Source of the DNA: Candidatus Companilactobacillus pullicola
GTDB taxonomy: Bacteria > Bacillota > Bacilli > Lactobacillales > Lactobacillaceae
Reading direction: 5' to 3'
DNA length: 50,085 nucleotides
NCBI GenBank assembly: GCA_019116025.1
Contig: DXCM01000056.1
Span: forward strand, 1-50,085
Shown here: in pieces, positions 42,037 through 50,085 of the stretch
Layout of the letters: every line of letters starts with the position of its first letter
Numbering within the stretch: position 1 is the stretch's first letter
Notes under the pieces: generated by a model
What the model was told of the DNA's origin: nothing
The model's input: only the letters and a program-made list of their open reading frames with translations
The model's database searches: none
Made by a program: the position numbers and the translations under genes

Positions 42037-43065
42037 TTAACCAATGCCTCCGTCGGCTTTAACTGGTTTCAAGAATTGATCAATAATTTGTGAAACACGA
42101 TTAAGGTCAACATTACCACCAGATACCATAGCAACAGTCTTCTTGTTCTTGAGCCATCTGTCATCGATCTTATGTGATTCAAGAGCTGCTACTGGAAGTG
42201 CACCAGCACCTTCTGCTACAACCTTAGTTCTTTGTAATAGATCTTTCATAGCATGAGCAATTTCTTCTTCGTTTACTAGAACGATTTCATCAACTAACTC
42301 GCTAACGATTGGGAATGTGATGTCTCCTGGTACAGCAACATCTGTTCCATCTGCCAATGTGAAGTCGTCATGATGTTTAGTAATTTGACCAGCTTTAACT
42401 GATGCATACATACCATGAACATTTTCTGATTGAACACCGACAATATGAATATTAGGGTTAAATGACTTCAATGCAGTAGCCATTCCGGAAATCAATCCGC
42501 CACCACCGACAGGAATAATAACAGTATCTACATCCCAAATATCATCAAGAATTTCCAAACCAATTGTTCCTTGTCCAGCAATAACATATTTATCGTTGAA
42601 TGGGTCAACAATGGTCTTTCCTTCTTTTTCGGCACGTTCGAACATCCATTGGTGAGCGTCATCAAAAGTTGCACCGTGGATATCAACTTCAGCACCGTAT
42701 CCTCTTGTAGCATCACGTTTCATTTGTGGAGCTTCATCAGGCATTACAACTGTTGTGTCGATTCCCAATAGATGTCCTGTCAAAGCTACACCTTGAGCAT
42801 GGTTACCAGCTGATGCAGTGATAACACCACGATCTAGTTCTTCTTTTGATAAATGATTGATTTTATTATTGGCACCTCTGAATTTGAATGATCCTGTTAG
42901 TTGCATGTTTTCTAGTTTTAAGTAAACATCCCCACCAACAACATTACGACTCAAAAACATGGATTGAACTAAAGGAGTCTTACGAGCATATTTCCCAACA
43001 ATTGACTTTGCCTCTTCAATATCATGAATATCAACAATATTATCAATACCTACACCTTTAAGCAT
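42037..43065 (-). CDS. tdcB: Catabolic threonine/serine dehydratase
   Basis: A PLP enzyme converting threonine to 2-oxobutyrate, or serine to pyruvate, plus ammonia. The 342-residue protein has the Schiff-base Lys in LTGSFKFRGANNKI, the SAGNHAQGVA loop and the phosphate-binding IPVGGGGLISG. It lacks the C-terminal ACT-like regulatory domains of biosynthetic IlvA, which fits the catabolic TdcB class. The ATG at 43065 follows GAGGT; the six upstream codons contain that Shine-Dalgarno and are not used. It is the second gene of the ald operon. Confidence 0.93.
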   Translation of the reverse strand: MLKGVGIDNIVDIHDIEEAKSIVGKYARKTPLVQSMFLSRNVVGGDVYLKLENMQLTGSFKFRGANNKINHLSKEELDRGVITASAGNHAQGVALTGHLLGIDTTVVMPDEAPQMKRDATRGYGAEVDIHGATFDDAHQWMFERAEKEGKTIVDPFNDKYVIAGQGTIGLEILDDIWDVDTVIIPVGGGGLISGMATALKSFNPNIHIVGVQSENVHGMYASVKAGQITKHHDDFTLADGTDVAVPGDITFPIVSELVDEIVLVNEEEIAHAMKDLLQRTKVVAEGAGALPVAALESHKIDDRWLKNKKTVAMVSGGNVDLNRVSQIIDQFLKPVKADGGIG

Positions 43066-43106
43066 GATCTGTACCTCACCCATCTTAATTTTTATTTAGT
43101 CATTTT

Positions 43107-44228
43107 TTAGTCAACTGATTCTTCATCAACTGATAATTCTGTGTATGGTAAATCAAGTGAATCTGCTAAACCTTTATTAGTTACCTTACCTTCAAATAGG
43201 TTAACTCCTGAAGCTAAAGCCTTATCTGTCTTAATAGCTTCGTTGATACCTTTATCAGCAATTTCCAACAAGTAGCTTAAGTTCCCCTTTGCTAAAGCCA
43301 TTGTTGCTGTACGTGGTACTGCTCCTGGTTGATTAGGAACTGCATAGTGGATAACTCCATCTTTGACGAAGATTGGATCATCAATTGTTGTTGGATGATC
43401 GATTGTCTCAACAGTTCCACCTTGATCAATAGCTACATCAACTAAAACGCTACCTGGTTTCATTGATTTAACCATGTATTCCTTAACCAGCTTAGGTGGT
43501 CTTGAACCTGGAATCAAGATTGTTGAAATGAAGATGTCAGCATCCTTAATTTCTTTAGCTAAGTTCTCTTCATTAGACTTAACTGCTCTGAACTTCTTAC
43601 CTGCAAATTTGTCTTGCAAGAACTTAATTCTGTCATCATTCAATTCAATAACAACAACTGAGCATCCCATGTTCAATGCTAATGTAGTTGCGTTAACAGC
43701 TGCATTACCACCACCAAAGATCACAACGTTTCCGCCGTCGATTCCTGGGATTCCTGGTAGAAGAATTCCTTCACCTTGGTGTTGAGCTTCAAGATAATAA
43801 GCTCCCATGATAACTGATCTACGTCCAGCAATTGCACTCATTGGTGCTAACAATTCCAATTTCCCATCTTTGACAATTGTTTCGCCACCGATTGCAGTTG
43901 TTCCGGCTTTCATCATTGCTTCAACAGTTGGCTTTGATGATGCCAAGTGTTGGAATCCCCATACGATTTTGCCTTTTGAGAAGTACTTATATTCTTCAGG
44001 ATCGGGTTCCTTAACCTTGATGATCAATTCAGCTTTCCAGCCATCCTCATGACTAACTAACTTACCACCAGCATCGACATACTCTTCGTTTGTAAAACCA
44101 GCACCGACACCTGCATCTTTTTCAACAAGTACTTCGTTACCAGCTTCAACCATTTTACGAACATTTTCAGGGGTTGCTGCTACACGACCTTCTCCTTCTT
44201 TTTGTTCCTTAATTACAGCGATTTGCAT
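43107..44228 (-). CDS. ald: Alanine dehydrogenase
   Basis: This enzyme oxidises L-alanine to pyruvate and ammonia with NAD+, reversibly. The 373-residue protein has MQIAVIKEQKEGEGRVAATP with the substrate Arg, the Lys in LIIKVKEP, the His in WGFQHLASSKP, and the DVAIDQGG motif with the catalytic Asp. The Rossmann loop reads GGGNAAVNA where GGGxxGxNA is usual, so its third glycine is Ala. The ATG at 44228 has AGGAG 9 nt upstream; a GTG at 44234 is too close. It is the first gene of the ald-tdcB-transporter operon. Confidence 0.94.
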   Translation of the reverse strand: MQIAVIKEQKEGEGRVAATPENVRKMVEAGNEVLVEKDAGVGAGFTNEEYVDAGGKLVSHEDGWKAELIIKVKEPDPEEYKYFSKGKIVWGFQHLASSKPTVEAMMKAGTTAIGGETIVKDGKLELLAPMSAIAGRRSVIMGAYYLEAQHQGEGILLPGIPGIDGGNVVIFGGGNAAVNATTLALNMGCSVVVIELNDDRIKFLQDKFAGKKFRAVKSNEENLAKEIKDADIFISTILIPGSRPPKLVKEYMVKSMKPGSVLVDVAIDQGGTVETIDHPTTIDDPIFVKDGVIHYAVPNQPGAVPRTATMALAKGNLSYLLEIADKGINEAIKTDKALASGVNLFEGKVTNKGLADSLDLPYTELSVDEESVD

Positions 44229-44276
44229 ATTCACACTCTCCTTTTGTGAAAATAATAACTATTTGCTTACAAATGC

Positions 44277-44305
44277 ATGATAACGTTTACATCAAGCGGT
44301 ATCAA
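44277..44305 (-). promoter_or_regulatory. ald promoter overlapped by a cre site
   Basis: TTGATA (44300-44305), a 17-nt spacer and TATCAT (44277-44282) form the promoter. ATGATAACGTTTACA (44277-44291) matches the catabolite-responsive element consensus WTGNAANCGNWNNCW at all but one fixed position and covers the -10. CcpA with HPr-Ser-P bound there would block transcription while preferred sugars are present. Confidence 0.75.
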
Positions 44306-44449
44306 CCTATTTTTTTACTTCACAAAGTCAAAGATTGTGATAAACACCGCCTACATTGAGAATTTTTTATTAAAAAAAATTTCAATTTCACAAATTCTCA
44401 TATTTTTAAAAATTTTTGATTCATATATTGTTTATATAGTAAAAACAGC

Positions 44450-44468
44450 TGTTCACTCTAAGTGAACA
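44450..44468. promoter_or_regulatory. Perfect palindrome, candidate operator
   Basis: TGTTCACT and AGTGAACA flank 3 nt, giving 8 bp of perfect dyad about 220 bp upstream of ald in an AT-rich gap (44306-44517). No T-run follows, so it is not a terminator. A second, looser inverted repeat (TGAGAATTT/AAATTCTCA) spans 44357-44400. No gene with a plausible start is present here. Confidence 0.5.
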
Positions 44469-44517
44469 CAATCACAAATAATATTCTTTTGACATTCTGT
44501 ATACCTCATTTTTAGAG

Positions 44518-44561
44518 TACAAAAAAATACATCCAACCATTTTTATGATTGAATGTATTTA
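44518..44561 (-). terminator. Terminator of thrS
   Basis: AAATACAT pairs with ATGTATTT, continuing CAA-CA with TG-TTG, and a seven-T run follows on the minus strand, about 27 nt after the thrS stop. Confidence 0.85.
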
Positions 44562-44587
44562 GAATTTTTATTTATAGAAGATGCTGA

Positions 44588-46558
44588 TTAATCTTTTTTG
44601 TCAGACTTGTCAGTAACATCTTTACGACTGAAGTTTGCAATATCTGCAACAACTGCGTTTACAAACATCTTAGCATTTTCTGAGGCTGAGTCATCTTCAC
44701 CATATTTTCTTACAGAAACTGTGGCATTCTTAGCTTCTTCATCACCAATAACAACTGTGTATGGAATCTTCATTGTTTGAGCGTCACGAATCTTGTAACC
44801 CATCTTTTCGTCACGGTCATCGATTTCAGCACGGATGTTCTTAGCACGTAATTCTGAAAGAACTTCATTAGCATAATCTGAGTGAAGTTTTTGGTTAACA
44901 GGGATAATACGTACTTGTGTAGGAGCTAACCATGTTGGGAAGGCACCCTTGTAAATTTCAATTAGGTAAGCAATAAATCTTTCCATAGTTGAAACAATAC
45001 CACGGTGAATCATAACAGGTCTGTGATCTTGACCATCTGAACCAACATATGTTAGTTGGAACTTCTCTGGTTGCATGAAGTCTAATTGAATTGTTGACAA
45101 TGTTTCTTCATTACCAAGAGCTGTCTTTGTTTGTACATCAAGCTTTGGACCATAGAATGCAGCTTCACCTTCAGCTTCGTAGTACTTCAAACCAAGGTCA
45201 TCCATAGCAGCCTTAAGCATTGATTGTGACTTGTTCCACATTTCATAATCATCGAAGTATTTCTCTGTATTAGCAGGGTCACGATAACTTAGACGGAATG
45301 TGTAATCATTGATATCAAAGTCTTTATAAACTTCAACCATCAATTGTAGAGTACGCTTGAATTCTTCTTGAATTTGATCAAGAGCAACGAATGTGTGACC
45401 ATCATTTAGAGTCATTTCACGAACACGTTGTAGTCCTGATAAAGCACCTGATTTTTCATATCTGTGCATCATACCAAGTTCAGCGATACGTAGAGGAAGA
45501 TCTCTGTATGAACGGTTATGGTGGTTATAAATTTGGATATGTGAAGGACAGTTCATTGGACGTAGTTCAAGCATTTCGCCATCACCCATATCCATTGGTG
45601 GGAACATGTCTTCACGGTAGTGTTCCCAGTGACCTGAAGTCTTATAAGCATTTAAGTTCATTAGGATTGGTGTATAAACGTGTTGGTAACCCCAAGCAAC
45701 TTCCTTATCAACAATGTATCTTTCGATAACACGACGGATTGTTGCACCATTTGGCATCCAGTATGGAAGTCCGGCACCAACTTCTGGATCAACGAAGAAT
45801 AGGTCAAGGTCACGGCCAATTGTTCTGTGATCACGTTCTTTGATTTCAGCACGACGTTTAAGGTCAGCTTCTAGTCCAGCTTCTTTGTAGAAGGCTGTAG
45901 CATAAATTCTTTGTAGCATTGGGTTACTTGACTTACCTTGCCAATAAGCACCAGCAACTGAAAGTAATTCAAAGTGTTTCAAATCTTTAAGATTTGCGAG
46001 TACGGCATCATAACCAAAGTCAACAAATCCATCAAGTGTATAAACAGGAATTTGAACAGATTCGATAGCTCCGATCAATGAAGACTTGTATGGGTCATCC
46101 TTGAACATTTCAACAAGCTTGTCTTTATCCATCATAGATCTTTCAATCTTGTCATTGTTCTTGATAATCTTGTTCATCAAAGCTTTGATTTCTTTCAATT
46201 CATCAACACTGATTTGTCCCTCTTTGCTATCAGTATCAACATAGAAACCATCATCATTAGCTTGTTTTTCACCGAAGTGAAGGTCTTTCTTGAAACTCTT
46301 AGCAGCGGCACTGAATACCAAAGCAGCTGTGTTTCTCAAAACCTTTAGAGCATCCTCTTTATCTTCACCGGAGATAATTTCAATTTTAGCATCTTGTTTG
46401 ATAGGACTTTCAAGATCAACTAAAGTACCATTAAGTTTTCCTGCGACAGCTTTTTTACCCAATGATGTGCTGATTGATTTAGCAACATCTAAAGTAGTTG
46501 TGCCTTCGTCAAACTCCTTAACAGAATCATCTGGGAATGTTAACTTGATTTTTGACAT
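44588..46558 (-). CDS. thrS: Threonyl-tRNA synthetase
   Basis: This class II synthetase charges tRNA-Thr. The 656-residue protein has the N-terminal TGS domain (residues 1-62), the editing domain, and the catalytic core with [15 protein letters not shown] (zinc Cys), motif 2 [21 protein letters not shown] and motif 3 [15 protein letters not shown]. The anticodon-binding domain begins [13 protein letters not shown]. It is full length and controlled by a Thr T-box. Confidence 0.98.
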   Translation of the reverse strand: MSKIKLTFPDDSVKEFDEGTTTLDVAKSISTSLGKKAVAGKLNGTLVDLESPIKQDAKIEIISGEDKEDALKVLRNTAALVFSAAAKSFKKDLHFGEKQANDDGFYVDTDSKEGQISVDELKEIKALMNKIIKNNDKIERSMMDKDKLVEMFKDDPYKSSLIGAIESVQIPVYTLDGFVDFGYDAVLANLKDLKHFELLSVAGAYWQGKSSNPMLQRIYATAFYKEAGLEADLKRRAEIKERDHRTIGRDLDLFFVDPEVGAGLPYWMPNGATIRRVIERYIVDKEVAWGYQHVYTPILMNLNAYKTSGHWEHYREDMFPPMDMGDGEMLELRPMNCPSHIQIYNHHNRSYRDLPLRIAELGMMHRYEKSGALSGLQRVREMTLNDGHTFVALDQIQEEFKRTLQLMVEVYKDFDINDYTFRLSYRDPANTEKYFDDYEMWNKSQSMLKAAMDDLGLKYYEAEGEAAFYGPKLDVQTKTALGNEETLSTIQLDFMQPEKFQLTYVGSDGQDHRPVMIHRGIVSTMERFIAYLIEIYKGAFPTWLAPTQVRIIPVNQKLHSDYANEVLSELRAKNIRAEIDDRDEKMGYKIRDAQTMKIPYTVVIGDEEAKNATVSVRKYGEDDSASENAKMFVNAVVADIANFSRKDVTDKSDKKD

Positions 46559-46586
46559 ATACTTTTCCTCCTAAAATTTAGACAAC

Positions 46587-46826
46587 AAAAAATGCGTCCC
46601 TGAAGTATAAACATATCTAACGATATATACATACTTCAGGGACGCATTTCTACGCGGTTCCACCCTCGTTAAAACTGTACAACAAATACAGCTTTCACTC
46701 TACGGTTATAAAGTAACCGGCAATCATTATACAATTTTATACGAAAGTGGTAACTCCAGTAATGGGTAAGCTTCCAGTAACCGTACCCTCCCTGAGTAGA
46801 ACCGAAGTGTTATCTTTCATGACCCT
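46587..46826 (-). promoter_or_regulatory. T-box leader of thrS, Thr (ACC) specifier
   Basis: The T-box AGGGTGGAACCGCG lies at 46653-46666 on the minus strand. Below it a 17-bp-class terminator (AAATGCGTCCCTGAAGTAT and complement, 46589-46651) ends in a T-run. In stem I the segment GGAGTTACCACTTTC places codon ACC at 46749-46751, a Thr codon matching thrS. The layout parallels the pheST leader in this window. Confidence 0.95.
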
Positions 46827-46855
46827 AGTAAAACATTAAATTTTCGATAATGCAA
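46827..46855 (-). promoter_or_regulatory. Probable promoter of the thrS T-box transcript
   Basis: TTGCAT (46850-46855) and TTTACT (46827-46832) with 17-nt spacing; the -35 abuts the dnaI stop codon at 46857. The -10 is weak. Confidence 0.5.
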
Positions 46856-46856
46856 G

Positions 46857-47765
46857 TTATTTTTTAAATCTTCTGTTTTCACCGGTAACAATTACTTCTC
46901 GAGACAAGTATTTAACTCGTTCCATAATACGTTTAGCCTTAACGGGCTCTTCTTCTCCCCGTTGGTTGACAGCTAGATGTTGTTCTAATTCCTTCATTGA
47001 GAAATTAGAAGAAAAGAATGTTGGTAAATTTTCCTGCATACGATATTGCAGAATGACTCCTAAGACCTCATCACGAATCCAACTAGACATCGTATCCGCA
47101 CCAATATCATCCAACATCAAAATATCGGCACCCTTAATCTTATTAACTTTAGCCAAAACATTATTTTGACCAATGGAATCTTTCATCTCAACCGCAAAAG
47201 TTGGAAAATGCATCAAGGTTGTATGAACATCGTGCTTAAATAATTCATTGGCAATAGCACCTAAAAGATAAGTTTTACCCACACCAAAGTCACCAGCTAA
47301 ATACAATCCAGGTGTAAAACCATCCTGATGTAAATAGTTGTCGATGAAATCTAAAGCCTTGCCTAACGCATCTTGTCTACCTTCACCATCATAATCATCC
47401 AACTTAGCACGACGAATGTCAGGAGCCATATCCATCAAAACAAAACTTGATTCATATTGACTTCTTTTTTCACGATTTTGGGTCCGCTCATTTGGATAAT
47501 AAGCCACTTCAATATTGTGATTATTAACTATCAATTTAGGATAATATCCACGTGTTAATTCACTCGTATGTCGTTTGTTATTATAAAATTCATAAATACT
47601 AGCCGCACTAGTAGAGATAGCATTAGGATTAATTCTATCGCTATTTTCTTTTAAGAATTTCTGTACATCAGAATCATTCAAGGCATCGTTAAGAAGACGG
47701 CGATAATCCTCCGTCAAATTTTTTGAGTTCAAATATTCTGCTAATCTACTACCTAAATTTTCCAT
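46857..47765 (-). CDS. dnaI: Primosomal protein DnaI (helicase loader)
   Basis: An AAA+ ATPase that loads the replicative helicase with DnaB and DnaD. The 302-residue protein has an N-terminal helicase-binding region (1-135), Walker A GDFGVGKTYLLGA, Walker B ILMLDDIGAD, sensor 1 FFSSNFS and the C-terminal Arg finger region RIMERVKYLSREV. It is 2 nt after dnaB in the minus direction. The pairing is conserved in Bacilli. Confidence 0.96.
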   Translation of the reverse strand: MENLGSRLAEYLNSKNLTEDYRRLLNDALNDSDVQKFLKENSDRINPNAISTSAASIYEFYNNKRHTSELTRGYYPKLIVNNHNIEVAYYPNERTQNREKRSQYESSFVLMDMAPDIRRAKLDDYDGEGRQDALGKALDFIDNYLHQDGFTPGLYLAGDFGVGKTYLLGAIANELFKHDVHTTLMHFPTFAVEMKDSIGQNNVLAKVNKIKGADILMLDDIGADTMSSWIRDEVLGVILQYRMQENLPTFFSSNFSMKELEQHLAVNQRGEEEPVKAKRIMERVKYLSREVIVTGENRRFKK

Positions 47766-47767
47766 AC

Positions 47768-49141
47768 TTAATTATCCTTATTTCTCAATCTCTTCAAACG
47801 ATTCTGAAGATCATCTTGTTCATTTTTTTGATTCGTTTGTGCTGGGACTTTAGCTTTCACCTTGCTCCAATCAGTAGCCTGTTCAACTTTTCGATTCTTA
47901 TTGTTATAACGACGCTTGGGATTGCGACTTTTAGTTTGAAAATCATTGATTCGTTTCAAAGCTTGTTCTGGTGTTTTAACATCATTTTGTTGCCAATCGT
48001 TTGCCATTGTTTCCATTAGTGGCAGTGTTAATGTCGGCGAAGTTTGCAAAATGTAATAAACCATAATATTTAAAACAGCCGGTGACAAATAAGACTTCAT
48101 TGCCATATTTCGTAAAGCATTGGACTCCACCGTTCCTGTAAAGCCACCGCTCTTTTGCTTCTGCGCAGCCAAAAATTCAGCAGGACGTAAAGAACGCGCT
48201 TGCTTTAATAATAGTTGATCAGCACGATTTAACTGGCTATTATCTGATTCTACAGGCTCAGGTTCTGAATCTGCCTGCTGTCTTACTGAAATATTAGCAT
48301 TCTTTTCAAAACGATCCTGGACAGCTTTTTTCAAACGAGCAGGATCAATTTTATTCTTAACAATATCACAAGTTTTACCAATCAAATCAATCAATGTGAT
48401 CTCATCTAATCCGTAAAAAGCATGTAAATTCAAAATCAATTCTTGATTCTCCAACAAATTGTCAGGATGAATCCTAAATAGTTGTTGAATTCGATCTGAA
48501 ATTAATTCCCAGTCTAATTGAGGAATCTCTTGCTCATTTAACGATGGCTTCTTAGTATTCGTCTTGTTTGTTGCATAACTATCCTGAGTATTTTTAACTT
48601 CACTTGGCGTATTTATCAAATCACTATTGCTTAGCTGAAAGACCTCTAAAAAGTCCTTCGTGATTTCATGCGAATCTTTTAAAATCAGGTCTGAATGAGC
48701 ATATTTATCGGCTAATAAATGGTATTTACTTTCGCCAACTTGTTCGTACAAGAAGATACTCATCAGATCATCCTTAAAAAATTCATCTGGTGATAATGGC
48801 TCAAATAACTGATAAATATAGTAAGGTCCTAAACTGTCTTTTTTCTGGTAGGTTCTGATCAATCCTAAAGCCTCAGTTTTGATACGAGCCTCATAAAATC
48901 GTTTTAGATCAATACCTAGCAAACTCATTAATTCGGCATGACTTTTTCGTTGTGTAACGACTTCTTTATTAGGCAATTTTTCCCACAACAACAAGTATAA
49001 ACTGAAAGCTTCAGTGCCTAAAATAGGCAAATATAAGTCAGTAAAAATATGACGATCGTCATCATTCAAATGACCACTTGGCAAACACCAATAACCTACT
49101 AAAGGTGTAAATTTATCTGATTCAAAATTACTCACGGACAC
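47768..49141 (-). CDS. dnaB: Replication initiation and helicase-loading protein DnaB
   Basis: The Gram-positive DnaB (not the helicase itself) acts at oriC and restart. The 457-residue protein has an N-terminal winged-helix region (LPILGTEAFSLYLLLWEKL), a second DDBH domain containing SPAVLNIMVYYILQT and ANDWQQNDVKTPEQALKRI, and a basic disordered tail (NPKRRYNNKNRK). The linker at about 195-210 and 280-300 is polar and variable, as usual. It is encoded between nrdR and dnaI. Confidence 0.94.
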   Translation of the reverse strand: MSVSNFESDKFTPLVGYWCLPSGHLNDDDRHIFTDLYLPILGTEAFSLYLLLWEKLPNKEVVTQRKSHAELMSLLGIDLKRFYEARIKTEALGLIRTYQKKDSLGPYYIYQLFEPLSPDEFFKDDLMSIFLYEQVGESKYHLLADKYAHSDLILKDSHEITKDFLEVFQLSNSDLINTPSEVKNTQDSYATNKTNTKKPSLNEQEIPQLDWELISDRIQQLFRIHPDNLLENQELILNLHAFYGLDEITLIDLIGKTCDIVKNKIDPARLKKAVQDRFEKNANISVRQQADSEPEPVESDNSQLNRADQLLLKQARSLRPAEFLAAQKQKSGGFTGTVESNALRNMAMKSYLSPAVLNIMVYYILQTSPTLTLPLMETMANDWQQNDVKTPEQALKRINDFQTKSRNPKRRYNNKNRKVEQATDWSKVKAKVPAQTNQKNEQDDLQNRLKRLRNKDN

Positions 49142-49152
49142 TGATACTCCCC

Positions 49153-49626
49153 TTACTTATTATCAATTTTCTTACCGTTAGACATCATCTCTTGAACTTC
49201 CTGCATGAAACCATTCATGTCTTTAAACTCACGATAAACACTTGCAAAGCGAATGTAAGTTACATCATCTACTTTAGATAAGATTTTCATAACATGTTCG
49301 CCAATTAACTGGGAACGGACTTCACTTTCACCAGTTGCTCTAATTTCATTTTCTACCTTATCGACAATATCATTCATTTGGTCCATCGTTACAGGACGCT
49401 TTTCAGCAGCACGAACTAAGCCACGTAGTAACTTTTCACGGCTGAATTCTTCTCTGTTGCCATTCTTCTTAATAACCAATAGTGGCGATTTTTCTAACCT
49501 TTCAAACGTTGTGAACCTAGTTCCACAATATTCACATTCGCGTCTTCTTCTAATGGCACGTCCTTCATCACTGGGACGACTGTCAATAACTTTTGATGAA
49601 TCATGATGACAATGCGGACAAATCAA
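49153..49626 (-). CDS. nrdR: Transcriptional repressor NrdR
   Basis: NrdR represses ribonucleotide reductase genes in response to dATP/ATP. The 157-residue protein starts with the zinc ribbon MICPHCHHDSSKVIDSR and RRECEYCGTRFTTFE, followed by an ATP-cone (VIKKNGNREEFSREKLLRGL). It is full length. It lies between coaE and dnaB, a common Bacilli arrangement. Confidence 0.97.
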   Translation of the reverse strand: MICPHCHHDSSKVIDSRPSDEGRAIRRRRECEYCGTRFTTFERLEKSPLLVIKKNGNREEFSREKLLRGLVRAAEKRPVTMDQMNDIVDKVENEIRATGESEVRSQLIGEHVMKILSKVDDVTYIRFASVYREFKDMNGFMQEVQEMMSNGKKIDNK

Positions 49627-49647
49627 AATTCCAGCCTCTTTTCCAAA

Positions 49648-50085
49648 TTAAAGTTTAGGTACTAATCGATCAAATTCTTCTTGAAGATGTGCTAAATCCT
49701 CCGAATTATCAATCACAAAGTCAGCACGTTCCTTTTTCTCATCCATCGACATTTGTGAATTGATCTGTTCTAAGGCAACTTCTTTGGTAATAGCATTTCG
49801 TCTCATCAAACGGTGCAATTGAATCTGTGGTTCAACATAGACACTAATCACGCCATCAAAATAGTTCTGATAATTACCTTCAAATAATAGTGGTATTTCA
49901 AATATTGAAATTGTTTTATCTGTAGATCTTTTGACCTCAGCAACCGTTTGTAAAATTTCCCTTTTTATTAAAGGTCTCGTTATTTTGTCCAGCTTATCTA
50001 ATTCATTTCTATCGCTAAATACTATTGCACTTAACTTTTGACGATTCAGAGTTCCATTGGGCAAAAGGACTTCTTTACCAAATTG
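49648..50085 (-). CDS. coaE: Dephospho-CoA kinase, partial (N-terminus beyond window)
   Basis: CoaE phosphorylates dephospho-CoA in the last step of CoA synthesis. The visible 145 C-terminal residues include LNRQKLSAIVFSD, the ITRPLIKREI helix, FEIPLLFEG (substrate site), VYVEPQIQLHRLMRRN and KERADFVIDNS. The P-loop and start lie past position 50085, so this entry is a fragment only because of the window edge; the frame is open to the end. Confidence 0.95.
   Translation of the reverse strand, partial: QFGKEVLLPNGTLNRQKLSAIVFSDRNELDKLDKITRPLIKREILQTVAEVKRSTDKTISIFEIPLLFEGNYQNYFDGVISVYVEPQIQLHRLMRRNAITKEVALEQINSQMSMDEKKERADFVIDNSEDLAHLQEEFDRLVPKL

Noticed and set aside
44277..44465. A 62-codon plus-strand frame upstream of ald
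   Set aside because: It begins over the ald promoter/cre, is AT-rich and hydrophobic by composition only, and lacks a ribosome binding site.

Overview
The window comes from a low-GC Gram-positive bacterium of the Lactobacillaceae. The gene orders (infC-rpmI-rplT; the yqeG-to-yqeM cluster; coaE-nrdR-dnaB-dnaI-thrS), tRNA-responsive T-boxes, a CcpA-type cre site and frequent TTG/GTG starts all fit. A Companilactobacillus-like species is my best guess, but that is inference from general resemblance and no search was run. Nearly everything is chromosomal core. I see no phage, plasmid, transposase or CRISPR array.

Layout. 1-5260: rplU behind an L21-type leader, two membrane proteins, a carboxylesterase, two small proteins and a tandem duplication of a tRNA-Arg(UCU) cassette. 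5260-9310: a cation diffusion facilitator, a 43-residue protein, ynbB-miaA and a DUF3042 protein. 9308-20480 (minus strand): rhodanese-like protein, glk, yqgQ, rhomboid protease and fthC as one overlapping operon; then rpmG, a PBP2-type transpeptidase, a HesB-like protein, greA, mltG, and pheST behind a Phe T-box. 20480-28800: an rRNA/tRNA methyltransferase, acylphosphatase, yidC, a lipoprotein, an ArlRS-like two-component system, a PTS IIC protein and gnd. 29570-35525: a nine-gene compact operon (yqeG, yqeH, yhbY, nadD, yqeK, rsfS, yqeM, tmcAL, yceD) linking ribosome assembly, NAD synthesis and tRNA modification. 35590-36925: infC-rpmI-rplT behind an attenuator leader. 37010-40000: an extended SDR gene diverging from its likely MerR regulator, and a large probable beta-helix protein. 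40559-44230: an amino acid catabolism operon (alanine dehydrogenase, threonine/serine dehydratase, LAT-type transporter) with a cre site over its promoter. 44588-50085: thrS behind a Thr T-box, dnaI, dnaB, nrdR and coaE, which is cut by the window edge.

The most unusual content is intergenic. A family of about 172-bp elements that can fold into a three-way junction (a long outer stem plus two hairpin arms) occurs at 28977-29148 (plus orientation), 29375-29546 and 40357-40524 (minus orientation), with fragments or diverged forms near 23733-23814 and 40131-40170. Copies keep the junction sequences while both strands of the arms change together, so the fold itself seems conserved. One copy is flanked by an 8-bp direct repeat. 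I do not recognise this family; it could be a miniature mobile element, a dispersed structured RNA, or both.

Other points: infC appears to start at AUA; the rhodanese-like protein lacks its catalytic cysteine; several well-equipped small genes are present; the ArlS-like kinase has almost no extracellular domain; and an attenuator-like hairpin sits immediately after a good promoter at 2391-2446.
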